NCBI GenBank assembly: GCA_938002605.1
Contig: CALLAF010000028.1
Span: 1 to 48,566 of the forward strand
Length of the DNA: 48,566 nt
Direction of reading: 5' to 3'
DNA from: an uncultured Paracoccaceae bacterium
Lineage (GTDB): Bacteria > Pseudomonadota > Alphaproteobacteria > Rhodobacterales > Rhodobacteraceae
Below the pieces are notes generated by a model. The model had not been told where the DNA came from, ran no database searches, and saw only the letters and a program-made list of their open reading frames with translations. Positions 40,491 to 48,429 of the stretch are shown here, one piece after another (position 1 is the stretch's first letter; each line of letters opens with the position of its first letter). A program made the position numbers and the translations under genes.

Positions 40491-41565
40491 ATTTAAAATG
40501 CTTAGACAGCTTGAGCCCTTGGCCTTGGTAGTTTGACTTAATTTCGCGCCCATATAGCGCGTCTGGCATTGCGGCCATATGTTCATAGACCAAACGCCCC
40601 ACGACCTGCCCATGTTCAAGCACAAACGGGGCCTCGTGGCAGCGGACCTCAAGCACACCGCGCGACCCTGATCCGCCTGCGCCTGCATAGCCAAAACCGG
40701 GGTCAAAGAACCCCGCGTAATGGACCCGAAATTCGCCAACCATCGCTAAATATGGTGCCATTTCAGCGGCTTGCAACGGTGGAATGATGATCGATTCGCG
40801 GCTTACCAAAATATAGAAGGCGCCCGGATCAAGGATGATCCAGCCGTCATTCGTATGCACAGGTTCCCAAAATTCATCCGGGGGGTAGTGGTCAAGCTTA
40901 GACAGATCAACAACACCGGTATGTGGTTTGGCACGGTAACCAACCAAATTTCCGCTGGCCGGGCGCAGATCAACAGAAAACCCCAGCCCGTCAGAAATCA
41001 CGGGATCACCGGAAACGATGGGCGTTTGCGCGTGTAGCCGACGCAGATCATCGTCGGACATGATGGTCTTGCCTTGCCGAAAAATGATTTGGTTCAGCAT
41101 TTGGCCGGGCTGTGCCACGACCGAAAATGAGCGCGGGCAGATTTCGACATAAAGCGGGCCAGTGTATCCGGCAGGCACGCGGTCAAATTCCACACCGTGA
41201 TCCGTGATGATGCGGGTCAGCAAATCTAGCCGACCGATAGATGATTTGGCGCTTGCGGCGGCGGTCATCCCTTGGGGCAGCGACAGGCTTTCCATCAATG
41301 GGACAACGTAAACGCAGCCTTTTTCCAAAACGGCCCCACCGTCCAAATCAATCGCATGCATCTGGAAATCGGCCAAGCGATCTTGGACACGGCGGGTGCT
41401 GCCAGCCAAAAACGATGCACGGACCCGGTAGGCCGTAGACCCCAGCCGCAGGTCAAGCGAAGCAGGTTGGATTTGCGCATCGGTAATCGGGGCTGTTGCA
41501 CTGATGTGTTCAGCCGCGATCAACGCGCGGATTTGGTGATCAGCAAGAACGCCGGGTGTTTGCAT
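40480..41565 (-). CDS. dcd: Double-length dCTP deaminase
   Basis: Deaminates dCTP to dUTP to supply dTTP synthesis. The 361 residues hold two dCTP-deaminase/dUTPase-like domains rather than the single 190-residue form: the first has SLDLRLGSTAYRVRA and SAKSSIGRLDLLTRIITDHG; the second has HAGFFDPGFGYAG-type HYAGFFDPGFGYAGAGG and HEAPFVLEHGQVVGRL. The double form is the one usually found in alphaproteobacteria. The start at 41565 is taken because GGGGG lies about 6 nt upstream. A terminator and a tRNA gene lie before it. Confidence 0.9.
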   Translation of the reverse strand: MQTPGVLADHQIRALIAAEHISATAPITDAQIQPASLDLRLGSTAYRVRASFLAGSTRRVQDRLADFQMHAIDLDGGAVLEKGCVYVVPLMESLSLPQGMTAAASAKSSIGRLDLLTRIITDHGVEFDRVPAGYTGPLYVEICPRSFSVVAQPGQMLNQIIFRQGKTIMSDDDLRRLHAQTPIVSGDPVISDGLGFSVDLRPASGNLVGYRAKPHTGVVDLSKLDHYPPDEFWEPVHTNDGWIILDPGAFYILVSRESIIIPPLQAAEMAPYLAMVGEFRVHYAGFFDPGFGYAGAGGSGSRGVLEVRCHEAPFVLEHGQVVGRLVYEHMAAMPDALYGREIKSNYQGQGLKLSKHFKSNA

Positions 41566-41586
41566 CAAAGCCCCCATTTGGATCGC

Positions 41587-41619
41587 AAAACGCCCGCTGC
41601 GCGATGGCGCAAGCGGGCG
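41587..41619 (-). terminator. Terminator after tRNA-Pro
   Basis: On the minus strand, CGCCCGCT (41619-41612) pairs with AGCGGGCG (41598-41591). An inner GCGC stem closes a 4-nt loop, and TTTT (41590-41587) follows. It ends the tRNA transcript before the dCTP deaminase start. Confidence 0.8.
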
Positions 41620-41627
41620 GTTATGAT

Positions 41628-41704
41628 TGGTCGGGCTAGCAGGACTCGAACCTGCGACCTTCCGTCCCCCAGACGGACGCGCTACCAGGCTGCGCTATAG
41701 CCCG
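41628..41704 (-). tRNA. tRNA-Pro(GGG)
   Basis: The minus strand folds into a full cloverleaf. Acceptor CGGGCTA pairs with TAGCCCG, D stem is GCGC, anticodon stem is TCCGT/ACGGA with loop CTGGGGG, and T arm is GCAGG-TTCGAGT-CCTGC. The anticodon is GGG at positions 34-36, followed by G37, as expected for proline. The CCA end is encoded (41630-41628). Length is 77 nt with CCA. Confidence 0.97.
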
Positions 41705-41763
41705 ACTAGGCGCTTTCATACCCGAAATGTTTGTGGGGGCAAGCCCGAAACGCATCGCCATGG

Positions 41764-42342
41764 CTACTGTTTGTGCATCTGGTTGCGCAGCTGTTCAAGA
41801 CGCGCCAGCAGCGGCGCGATCTGGGCCACCCGTCCGCCGAGCACTGCCTTATCCGCAAGTCGCGTCCCGACAAGACGACCGGGCAAGTCAGGAAATGCGT
41901 CAGGCAGCGGCGCGACGTCGATTGTAAAAACAGGCGTCTCGTCGAACGGCAGGCTGTCTTGCCTTGGCGTTGGATCCGTTGCCGGGGCAGGTGTGCTGAC
42001 TTCCGGCGCTTGAGAGGCAACTATTTTGGCGGCAACTGGTTGAGGCGTAACAGGTTCTGGGGCCGTGGTCAGTGTCTTGCCCAACGTCGCAACATGTTTG
42101 ACCCCTTGTTCGCGCAGCAGTTTTTGCGCGCCTTTGATCGTCATCCCATCTTCGTGCAGCAATTGTTTGATGCCGCCCAGCAGTTCCATATCTGCAGGGC
42201 GGTAATACCGACGGCTACCCGCGCCTTTGACTGGCTTGATCTGCGAGAATTTGCTTTCCCAAAACCTCAGCACATGGGTGGGCGTGTCTAGCCATTCAGC
42301 GACTTCGCTGATCGTTCGAAATGCGTCTTTGGCTTTGGCCAT
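41764..42342 (-). CDS. MerR-family transcriptional regulator
   Basis: 192 residues. The N-terminal winged HTH ([22 protein letters not shown] near 8-29) and [19 protein letters not shown] are typical of MerR. A Pro/Ala/Thr-rich linker (about 95-135) replaces the usual effector domain, and the end is a short helix rich in Leu and Ala. It lacks the metal-binding cysteines of classical MerR members. It follows ihfA by 4 nt on the same strand, an arrangement seen across Rhodobacterales. Target unknown. Confidence 0.88.
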   Translation of the reverse strand: MAKAKDAFRTISEVAEWLDTPTHVLRFWESKFSQIKPVKGAGSRRYYRPADMELLGGIKQLLHEDGMTIKGAQKLLREQGVKHVATLGKTLTTAPEPVTPQPVAAKIVASQAPEVSTPAPATDPTPRQDSLPFDETPVFTIDVAPLPDAFPDLPGRLVGTRLADKAVLGGRVAQIAPLLARLEQLRNQMHKQ

Positions 42343-42346
42343 TGTA

Positions 42347-42649
42347 TTAGGACTTGTTACCTGCGGCTACGCGATCCTTCATCAGGTGCGAAGGGCGGAA
42401 CGTCAAGACGCGGCGCGGGTGAATAGGGACTTCTTCGCCGGTCTTTGGGTTGCGGCCCACGCGGGCAGCTTTTTCGCGCACAGCAAATGTTCCGAAAGAA
42501 GAAATTTTGACAGATTCACCAGCGACCAAAGAATCGGATACATGGGTCAGCACGCTTTCGACCAGATCGGCGCTATCGTTGCGCGACAATCCAACTTGTG
42601 AATGAACCGCGTCGGCCAAATCCATGCGTGTTAGTGTTTTGTCTACCAT
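42347..42649 (-). CDS. ihfA: Integration host factor alpha subunit
   Basis: DNA-bending protein of 100 residues, the usual length. [26 protein letters not shown] contains the beta-arm start, shown here by positions about 47-72, and the Pro-containing tip PIHPRRV follows. The ATG at 42649 is preceded by GGGGA 8 nt upstream. A sigma-70-type promoter lies at 42675-42704. It pairs with IhfB, encoded elsewhere. The MerR gene follows 4 nt later. Confidence 0.95.
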   Translation of the reverse strand: MVDKTLTRMDLADAVHSQVGLSRNDSADLVESVLTHVSDSLVAGESVKISSFGTFAVREKAARVGRNPKTGEEVPIHPRRVLTFRPSHLMKDRVAAGNKS

Positions 42650-42674
42650 TACTCTTCCCCTACTAATTTGCACT

Positions 42675-42704
42675 AGCATAGGCGCGAGGCAATTTCAGAG
42701 TCAA
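42675..42704 (-). promoter_or_regulatory. Likely sigma-70 promoter of ihfA
   Basis: TTGACT (42704-42699) and TATGCT (42680-42675) are 18 nt apart on the minus strand. The expected start is about 20 nt before the ihfA ATG, leaving room for its ribosome site. Consensus match only. Confidence 0.55.
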
Positions 42705-42746
42705 TAACAAGGGCTTGGCAAGTCAGGTTAACCCGGTATTTCTAGG

Positions 42747-43718
42747 CTACCAGCGCAATACAACTGCGCCCCAAGCCAATCCGCCACCGATTGCTTCGGT
42801 CACAACAAGGTCTCCGGGCTTAATTTTGCCTTCAGACACCCCAACCGAAAGCGCGAGGGGAATCGATGCAGCAGAGGTATTCCCGTGATCTTGGACCGTG
42901 ACAACGACACGGTCCATTCCCACGCCCAGCTTGCGCGCCGTAGATTGGATGATCCGGATGTTGGCCTGATGCGGCACGACCCAATCAACATCTTCAGCGC
43001 CAAGCCCGACTTTTTCCAAGGCGGTATCGGCGGTTTGCGCCAGTTTTTCGACCGCGTGACGGAAGACTTCTTTGCCCTCCATGCGCAAGACGCCCGTGTT
43101 TTGCGTCGCGACACCGCCATCAACATAAAGCAGGTCTTTATAACGGCCATCAGAGTTCAAATCGGTCGCCAGAATGCCACGGTCATCACTCGTGCCGTTG
43201 CCCGTTTCGGCCTCGAGAATCAGCGCGCCAGCGCCGTCACCAAACAGGACGCAGGTCGATCGGTCTGTCCAATCCATGATGCGGCTAAATGTTTCGGCGC
43301 CGATCACCAACACGCGGTCCGCTTGCCCAGCAAGGATCATAGCGTTTGCGTTGCTCATGGCATAAACGAACCCGGCGCAAACAGCCTGAACGTCAAAGGC
43401 AAACCCTGTGGTGTTGCCTAGCGCGGATTGCACCATAGTTGCCGCAGAAGGGAAGGTGTTATCTGGGGTCGATGTGGCAACAATGATCGCATCAATTTCG
43501 TTGGCGTCCATCCCGGCCATGTCCAAGGCCGCTTTTGCCGCATGGGTGGCAAGTTGTGAAGTTGTTTCACCTTCGGCAGCGAAATGGCGCCGCTCAATCC
43601 CGGAGCGCGAGATGATCCATTCGTTTGATGTATCAAGGGTCTTTTCAAATTCGGCGTTTGGAACAACGCGTTCAGGCAGATAATGCCCGATACCCTTAAC
43701 AACTGCGCGACGTGTCAT
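42747..43718 (-). CDS. fabH: 3-oxoacyl-ACP synthase III
   Basis: Starts fatty acid synthesis by condensing acetyl-CoA with malonyl-ACP. The 323-residue protein has the full Cys-His-Asn triad: Cys114 in AVCAGF, His250 in VPHQANIRI and Asn280 in DHGNTS. The end, GGGLAWGAVVLRW, is the usual thiolase-fold close. It follows plsX by 5 bp, so phospholipid and fatty acid initiation are made from one transcript with rpmF upstream. Confidence 0.96.
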   Translation of the reverse strand: MTRRAVVKGIGHYLPERVVPNAEFEKTLDTSNEWIISRSGIERRHFAAEGETTSQLATHAAKAALDMAGMDANEIDAIIVATSTPDNTFPSAATMVQSALGNTTGFAFDVQAVCAGFVYAMSNANAMILAGQADRVLVIGAETFSRIMDWTDRSTCVLFGDGAGALILEAETGNGTSDDRGILATDLNSDGRYKDLLYVDGGVATQNTGVLRMEGKEVFRHAVEKLAQTADTALEKVGLGAEDVDWVVPHQANIRIIQSTARKLGVGMDRVVVTVQDHGNTSAASIPLALSVGVSEGKIKPGDLVVTEAIGGGLAWGAVVLRW

Positions 43719-43723
43719 GCGTT

Positions 43724-44845
43724 TTAGCCTGTTTTGGTGCCTGGTGTGTCGGTGCCAGTGTCATTCGGGACATCTTGGGCAAGTGCCGCGACAGATGCAA
43801 CCCGTGCCGCCAGCTTTTCCGAAAAGCCGTTTTGCGCCAAGCGGTAAGCGAGGTGCAAAGCGGCCGCAACCCCCGTTGCATCGGCTGATCCATGGCTTTT
43901 AACGACGGTCTGGTTCAATCCCAAAAACACACCGCCATTCACGCGGCGCGGGTCGATCCGCTTGGTTAACCGTTTCAGCGAACCACGCGCGAGCAATGCG
44001 CCCATGATCGAAAGTGGGGTCTTCATCAGGCTTTCGCGCAACAAATCCCCGATCAGGTTCGCCGTGCCTTCACCGGTTTTAAGCGCGACATTGCCCGTGA
44101 ACCCATCGGTTACGATCACATCAACTTTGTCGGATGGTAGATCACCGCCTTCAACAAAGCCAACATAGTTGAATCCGCCGGCGTCAGCCGCAGCCGCAAT
44201 CATTTCATTGGCGACTTTAAGTTCCGCGCGCCCTTTGTGGTCTTCGGTGCCGACATTCAGCAACCCAACGCGTGGGCGCATAATATCAAGCCCATTGCGC
44301 GCATATGACGCCCCCATCAGCGCGTAGGTCAAAAGATCATCTTGATCCGCGCTGATATCGGCGCCTGCATCCAGCATCACGTTAAAACCCGCGGGATTAC
44401 GTGACGGCCATAGGCAGGCGATGGCAGGGCGGTTCACCCCATCGGTCTTGCGCAGCCGGATGGTGGACATCAGCATCAGCGCGCCAGTGTTGCCGCAGCT
44501 GACGCAAACGGATGCTTCACCTGATCGCACCGCTGCGATGGCGGACCACATTGATGTGGTGTCGCCCTTGCGGAACGCGACCTTGGGCTTGTCGGTCATT
44601 AATACAACATCTGCCGCATCGTGAATTTTCACACGGTCTGCGATGTTATGCTTGGCAAGCAGGGGGGTCAGCTCTGATTCTGGGCCGTGCGCAATGATGC
44701 GTGCATCTGGATTTTTGCCCAGAAACTTTGAAAGGCCCGCAACAACAGTTGCAGGCCCTTTATCGCCACCCATCGCATCTACGGAAAGTACATGTGACGC
44801 GTCAGTTGCCGTCGTGGAAGCGGTATCCGTCTGGCTTTGCGTCAT
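43724..44845 (-). CDS. plsX: Phosphate acyltransferase
   Basis: Makes acyl-phosphate from acyl-ACP for phosphatidic acid synthesis, a membrane-associated enzyme without transmembrane segments. VLSVDAMGGDKGP near 19-31 marks the start of the fold; later features are CGNTGALM, VEGGDLPSDKVDVIVTDGFTGNVALK (split over two strands) and the final NQTVVKSHGSAD. The ATG at 44845 is preceded by AAGGT at 9 nt and gives 373 residues. It lies 22 bp after rpmF and 5 bp before fabH. Confidence 0.95.
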   Translation of the reverse strand: MTQSQTDTASTTATDASHVLSVDAMGGDKGPATVVAGLSKFLGKNPDARIIAHGPESELTPLLAKHNIADRVKIHDAADVVLMTDKPKVAFRKGDTTSMWSAIAAVRSGEASVCVSCGNTGALMLMSTIRLRKTDGVNRPAIACLWPSRNPAGFNVMLDAGADISADQDDLLTYALMGASYARNGLDIMRPRVGLLNVGTEDHKGRAELKVANEMIAAAADAGGFNYVGFVEGGDLPSDKVDVIVTDGFTGNVALKTGEGTANLIGDLLRESLMKTPLSIMGALLARGSLKRLTKRIDPRRVNGGVFLGLNQTVVKSHGSADATGVAAALHLAYRLAQNGFSEKLAARVASVAALAQDVPNDTGTDTPGTKTG

Positions 44846-44867
44846 GCTACTGTACCTTTGCCGTAGC

Positions 44868-45074
44868 TTACGCTGCGTCTTCGTCCAGATCGATTTCTGT
44901 CGTGTCTGCAATCACTTCGCGTGTCGCATAGTGGCCGCAAGATGGGCACACGTGGTGTGGGCGTTTCAGCTCACCACAGTTGTCGCATTCGTTTGGGTTC
45001 GCCGCGACAAGTGAGTCGTGCGAGCGCCGGTTATTGCGGCGGGATTTGGATACTTTATTCTGCTGGACAGCCAT
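44868..45074 (-). CDS. rpmF: Ribosomal protein L32
   Basis: 68-residue large-subunit protein. The basic N-terminus ([20 protein letters not shown]) and two CxxC pairs (CDNC and CPSC) form the zinc ribbon of the zinc-containing L32 type. An acidic tail (DLDEDAA) is typical in this order. It heads the rpmF-plsX-fabH run; yceD lies 162 bp upstream on the same strand. A small GGGCC/GGCCC hairpin lies in the leader but no further control element is clear. Confidence 0.97.
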   Translation of the reverse strand: MAVQQNKVSKSRRNNRRSHDSLVAANPNECDNCGELKRPHHVCPSCGHYATREVIADTTEIDLDEDAA

Positions 45075-45236
45075 GTCTCAACCCTATGATAAGTAGGGCC
45101 GGTGGCCCTGATTTCGTGCATTCTCGCGGGGTCCTACGCCAATCTGGCCGCCCTGTCGAGAGAGATATAAAGAGGTCGCGAACATACTGCGAAATTTGTA
45201 TGACGCAACCTTTTTTCCGATGTGTGGCTTAGACGC

Positions 45237-45794
45237 TTATTCTTCCCTTTTTTCAAGGGCTTCTTTTAAAGAACTGAGACCCGCGAACGGTTTTGCGTCT
45301 TCATCGGTCATAGCTTCGGTACCTGGTTCGCTAAAGTTTACCTGTGTCAAAGCAGCATCCGCGCTGCGCGGATAGGCGGGCAGGGCCAGCGATAACGCCT
45401 CGATCATCACCTGCGCGAGGTCGAGCGAGTCGGGCAACAGATCAATGCTGTCATCTTCGGGCATTTCGACCTCTGCCGCGTCAATCTCGGGCACTTCGGC
45501 CAAGTAACGACGGCTGATATCTTCGTCGATGCGTGTTGTGACCGGATCAAGCGAGACGACACAAGCTTGCACCACAGTCGTGCCAAGTTTCGCGTTTAGA
45601 GACCAGTCGGTCCTGCCTTGCGGTGTCAGTTCCCCTGTGAACCGTAGCTTTTTTACCGCGATAATATCGAGCATCTGCGTGATTGCTTTGCGCTCCTCGG
45701 CCGTTGGGGTCAGGTCAAAGCTCGTGGGTTTGCGAGTTGGTAAATCAGCAAAACGTAACAGTGATGTCGGCAATTGGGCCAAAGGTGCTTCCAT
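45237..45794 (-). CDS. yceD: YceD/DUF177-family protein
   Basis: 185 residues. The family is found upstream of rpmF in many bacteria and is linked to 23S rRNA accumulation in E. coli and plants. The central block VKKLRFTGELTPQGRTDW, then ATVVQACVVSLDPVTT (Cys near 74), and an acidic patch (EVEMPEDDSIDLLPDSLDL) are typical. It is 162 bp upstream of rpmF on the same strand and divergent from bamE. Role is inferred from the family. Confidence 0.88.
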   Translation of the reverse strand: MEAPLAQLPTSLLRFADLPTRKPTSFDLTPTAEERKAITQMLDIIAVKKLRFTGELTPQGRTDWSLNAKLGTTVVQACVVSLDPVTTRIDEDISRRYLAEVPEIDAAEVEMPEDDSIDLLPDSLDLAQVMIEALSLALPAYPRSADAALTQVNFSEPGTEAMTDEDAKPFAGLSSLKEALEKREE

Positions 45795-45863
45795 TCTTGA
45801 TCAGGGGCGGGTGGTGATATAGTGGGGATAAAAGGCATAAGACGCCAAAGCAAGAGGCCAGTC

Positions 45864-46337
45864 ATGAGCAAGACATCAGGTAAATTCCACATCGCTGCAC
45901 GGATTGCAGGTGTTGTATTGGTTTTGGCGGCCACTTCGGCATGCAGCAAGATCGACAAATTCCACGGCTACGCTCCGTCTCCCGAAGATCTGACCGAGGT
46001 GACACTGGGCCAGACCACACGCGACGATGTGATTGCCCGCTTTGGACCGCCCATGTCTGAAGGTGTGGTTGCAAATAACGCGGTCTATTATGCCTCCAGC
46101 CAATTTGTGCACTACGGGGCCTTCGCACCCAAAGAGGTGGACCGCCAAGTTGTCGCCATTCGGTTTGACGAAAACAACGTCACCCAAGACGTTGCACGCT
46201 ATACATTGCAAGACGGGCAGGTCGTTTCGCTTGATCGCCGCGTCACGGATGATGGCATCCAAGATATTACCTTTATCGGTCAAATGCTTGGGTCATTGGG
46301 GCAGATAGATGCCGGAACTTTCTTGGGCGATAGCTAA
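45864..46337 (+). CDS. bamE: Outer membrane assembly lipoprotein BamE
   Basis: Part of the BAM complex that inserts beta-barrel proteins into the outer membrane. The 157-residue precursor has a signal ending in TSACS (lipobox Cys27), then the SmpA/OmlA domain: VTLGQTTRDDVIARFGPP near 50-67 and the YYASSQ and RYTLQDGQVV strands. The ATG at 45864 has GAGG 7 nt upstream; the frame extends earlier without support. It is divergent from yceD and followed by the FMN riboswitch. Confidence 0.9.
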   Translation: MSKTSGKFHIAARIAGVVLVLAATSACSKIDKFHGYAPSPEDLTEVTLGQTTRDDVIARFGPPMSEGVVANNAVYYASSQFVHYGAFAPKEVDRQVVAIRFDENNVTQDVARYTLQDGQVVSLDRRVTDDGIQDITFIGQMLGSLGQIDAGTFLGDS

Positions 46338-46352
46338 CACCACATCCATCGC

Positions 46353-46381
46353 TTGATCTTCTCGCGTCCCTTGCCTAACTA
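46353..46381 (+). promoter_or_regulatory. Possible promoter of the FMN riboswitch transcript
   Basis: TTGATC (46353-46358) and TAACTA (46376-46381) are 17 nt apart and about 30 nt before the riboswitch fold begins. Weak -10 match; assigned by position and spacing only. Confidence 0.4.
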
Positions 46382-46408
46382 GCAGGGGTCGCTTGTTTTT
46401 GGGCGGCA

Positions 46409-46547
46409 TATTCTCAGGGCGGGGCGCAATTCCCCACCGGCGGTATGTCCCACTGGGACGAGCCCGCGAGCGCAAGGGATTTTCCCTTGGTCAGCAGATC
46501 AGGTGCGATGCCTGAGCCGACGGTCATAGTCCGGATGAAAGAGAATA
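46409..46547 (+). ncRNA. FMN riboswitch (RFN element)
   Basis: The closing stem is TATTCTC (46409-46415) with GAGAATA (46541-46547). Between them are the RFN landmarks in order: CAGGGCGGGG, TTCCCCACCGGCGGTA, AGCCCGCGAG, GGTCAGCAGATC, GATGCCTGAGCCGACGGT and AGTCCGGATGAAAG. This is a complete six-stem FMN aptamer. It lies upstream of a DMT-type transporter, which identifies that gene as a riboflavin transporter. FMN binding would repress it; the downstream hairpin suggests control of translation. Confidence 0.97.
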
Positions 46548-46576
46548 GAGCAAACCAGGTGCTTTTTGCGCCGGGT

Positions 46577-46619
46577 CTGTCCTGTTTTGCCTTGGGTCAC
46601 GCGCAAAACGAAAGGACAG
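46577..46619 (+). promoter_or_regulatory. Riboswitch expression platform: hairpin that hides the ribosome site
   Basis: CTGTCCT (46577-46583) pairs with AGGACAG (46613-46619) and GTTTTGC (46584-46590) pairs with GCAAAAC (46603-46609). That is 14 bp with a 3-nt bulge. The AGGA of the ribosome binding site is inside the 3' arm. No T run follows, so it is a translational rather than a terminating platform. Confidence 0.75.
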
Positions 46620-46624
46620 ATGCG

Positions 46625-47488
46625 ATGATCCAAACGAAAGTAACGAACAGTGGTGCCATTCTGGGGCCGCTTTATTTTGTCACCGCAGGCGCGTTGTTTG
46701 CGGGCGCAAACACCGCCGTGCAGGGGGCTGGTATGCATTTTGGCGTACCATCTGCCACGATCGCGTTTTGGCAATATGCGCTGGCCAGCCTGATTGTCAT
46801 CCCGATGGTTTGGAACGCGCCGTGGCGCAGTGACCGGCCGCTGGCCCATCTTTTGCGGGTCGGATTGGCGGCAATTGGTGTGCAGTTTTGGGTGGCCGGG
46901 CTGGCCGTTGTGCCGATCTGGCAGGCTGTCGCCCTTATCCTGACATCGCCATTGTTTGTGACCTTGGGCGCTTGGCTGTTCTTGGGTGAACGGATGACAT
47001 TGCCGCGGGTGCTGGCCGTGTTGGTTGGGGGCGTCGGCGGCACAATTATTCTGGCCCCATGGGCCGATGCATTTCAATTGGCTGCACTTTTACCCGTCGG
47101 TGCCGCCGCATTTTGGGCCGCCTCATCCGTGGTGACCAAAGAGCTGACGAAAACTGAAAACGCAGGCACGCTGACGCTGGCACTTTTGGTGCTTTTAGTG
47201 CCGATCAACGGGGTGGCGGCAATTGGCAGTGGCTTTGCGGTCGCATCAGAGGCGCTCTGGCTTGTCGCACTCTCAGGGCTGCTGATCGCCGCCGCGCAAT
47301 ATTTGATCGCCAAGGCGTATGTTGTCGCAGATGCCGCGTATCTCCAGCCGTTCGACCACGTGAAACTACCGCTCAACGTCGAGTTAGGGATCATCTTTTT
47401 CGGCTTTGCACCACCCGGCATGATGTGGATCGGCGCCGCCGTGATCATCGGCGCGAGCGCATGGGTGATGAGGGATGAGGCTGGCTAA
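46625..47488 (+). CDS. ribN: RibN-type riboflavin transporter (EamA family)
   Basis: A 287-residue inner-membrane protein with ten hydrophobic helices in two EamA repeats (about 10-140 and 148-285), the drug/metabolite transporter fold. Riboflavin uptake is assigned because an FMN riboswitch lies directly upstream; RibN is an established EamA-type riboflavin importer of alphaproteobacteria. The start at 46625 has AAAGGA 9 nt upstream. A second ATG at 46620 in another frame reads ATGCGATGA, a two-codon frame whose stop overlaps the real start; it may affect start choice. Confidence 0.88.
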   Translation: MIQTKVTNSGAILGPLYFVTAGALFAGANTAVQGAGMHFGVPSATIAFWQYALASLIVIPMVWNAPWRSDRPLAHLLRVGLAAIGVQFWVAGLAVVPIWQAVALILTSPLFVTLGAWLFLGERMTLPRVLAVLVGGVGGTIILAPWADAFQLAALLPVGAAAFWAASSVVTKELTKTENAGTLTLALLVLLVPINGVAAIGSGFAVASEALWLVALSGLLIAAAQYLIAKAYVVADAAYLQPFDHVKLPLNVELGIIFFGFAPPGMMWIGAAVIIGASAWVMRDEAG

Positions 47489-47543
47489 ATCTTGAAATGT
47501 CAGCAGTGCTTACCTATATATCACCTATAAGAAGGAGATATTT

Positions 47544-48383
47544 ATGAGAAGTGAAATTTTGGCGTTAAGCCTAATTTGCATCCCAGCGGCAGGCATTGCT
47601 GACACAATCCCAGATGAGGCCGTAAATACCTATTTTGCACAACAAACCGTTCTTGAAGGTTACGCAGGCTGCGATGGTACCGGACATATCGCGTTCAAGA
47701 CAGATTTGTTTGCAGATGAGGTCGCGGTGTTCGTTCAAGGGGTAGAACGTACTCGTAGATCCACACCAGCACCGGTGGAAGAAGTGTGTTATCGACAAGA
47801 AATGCGTGGCACAGACCGCATCCGGATAGAGGTATCGTGTGGCGAAGACTGGCGCGTTTCTACTGAATCGGTAACGCAAATTCGCATTGATCAATCGCTT
47901 GAACAAATGCAGCTTTCGGTTCATGCAACGCTTGTTTCATGCATGACACCAACCAGCTACCAAGTGATGGAAGGGGCATGGCAGGCCACAACTAATAACG
48001 GGATGACGACGACAGTCGACGAAGGCGTATTTCAGCCTTGGGATAATGACGCTGCGTGCCCGCAAATTGCTGGACCGCGACAAACAAGCGCATCAATCCG
48101 ATATGCGGTAGCGGGAACATGGGGAAACCCCGTTGATTACGTCGGGCGCTCTGAGCTTTTTGAACATTACGACCACCCCTATAGCCCTGCTTTCTTTCGC
48201 CTTGATTTGCGTGATATTCCTCTGAGAGGGGCAGTGCTGGATGATCTCGCTTTAAGCGCGGGTGCGAGAATGACATTTATTGTGTCCTCGGAAGAGGAAA
48301 CATTGTGTCCCGACGGCGTGTGTTCGATTCCGCAACCGCGTTACGTGAGGTATTTGCGTGTTAATCCCGCAGTCTGCCGGTAA
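47544..48383 (+). CDS. Secreted Cys-rich protein of unknown family
   Basis: 279 residues with an N-terminal signal (hydrophobic 4-17, likely cut after GIAD near 19). The mature protein is beta-rich by composition, with at least eight cysteines, including CDGTG, VCYRQEM, VSCGEDWRV, LVSCMTP, AACPQ, LCPDGVCS and the last VCR; all would be oxidised in the periplasm. An excellent ribosome site (AAGGAG) lies 8 nt upstream. The gene is more AT-rich than its neighbours, and its codons are less biased. It lies between ribN and an IS3 element, which suggests it may be accessory DNA. No family recognised. Confidence 0.7.
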   Translation: MRSEILALSLICIPAAGIADTIPDEAVNTYFAQQTVLEGYAGCDGTGHIAFKTDLFADEVAVFVQGVERTRRSTPAPVEEVCYRQEMRGTDRIRIEVSCGEDWRVSTESVTQIRIDQSLEQMQLSVHATLVSCMTPTSYQVMEGAWQATTNNGMTTTVDEGVFQPWDNDAACPQIAGPRQTSASIRYAVAGTWGNPVDYVGRSELFEHYDHPYSPAFFRLDLRDIPLRGAVLDDLALSAGARMTFIVSSEEETLCPDGVCSIPQPRYVRYLRVNPAVCR

Positions 48384-48429
48384 CGACATGCTTTGTTCGT
48401 TAGGAGAACTATGCTCCCCCCTCAAATAG

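Noticed and set aside
46445-46624. Longer start for ribN within the riboswitch
   Set aside because: The extra 60 codons run through the FMN aptamer and have no conserved protein sequence.
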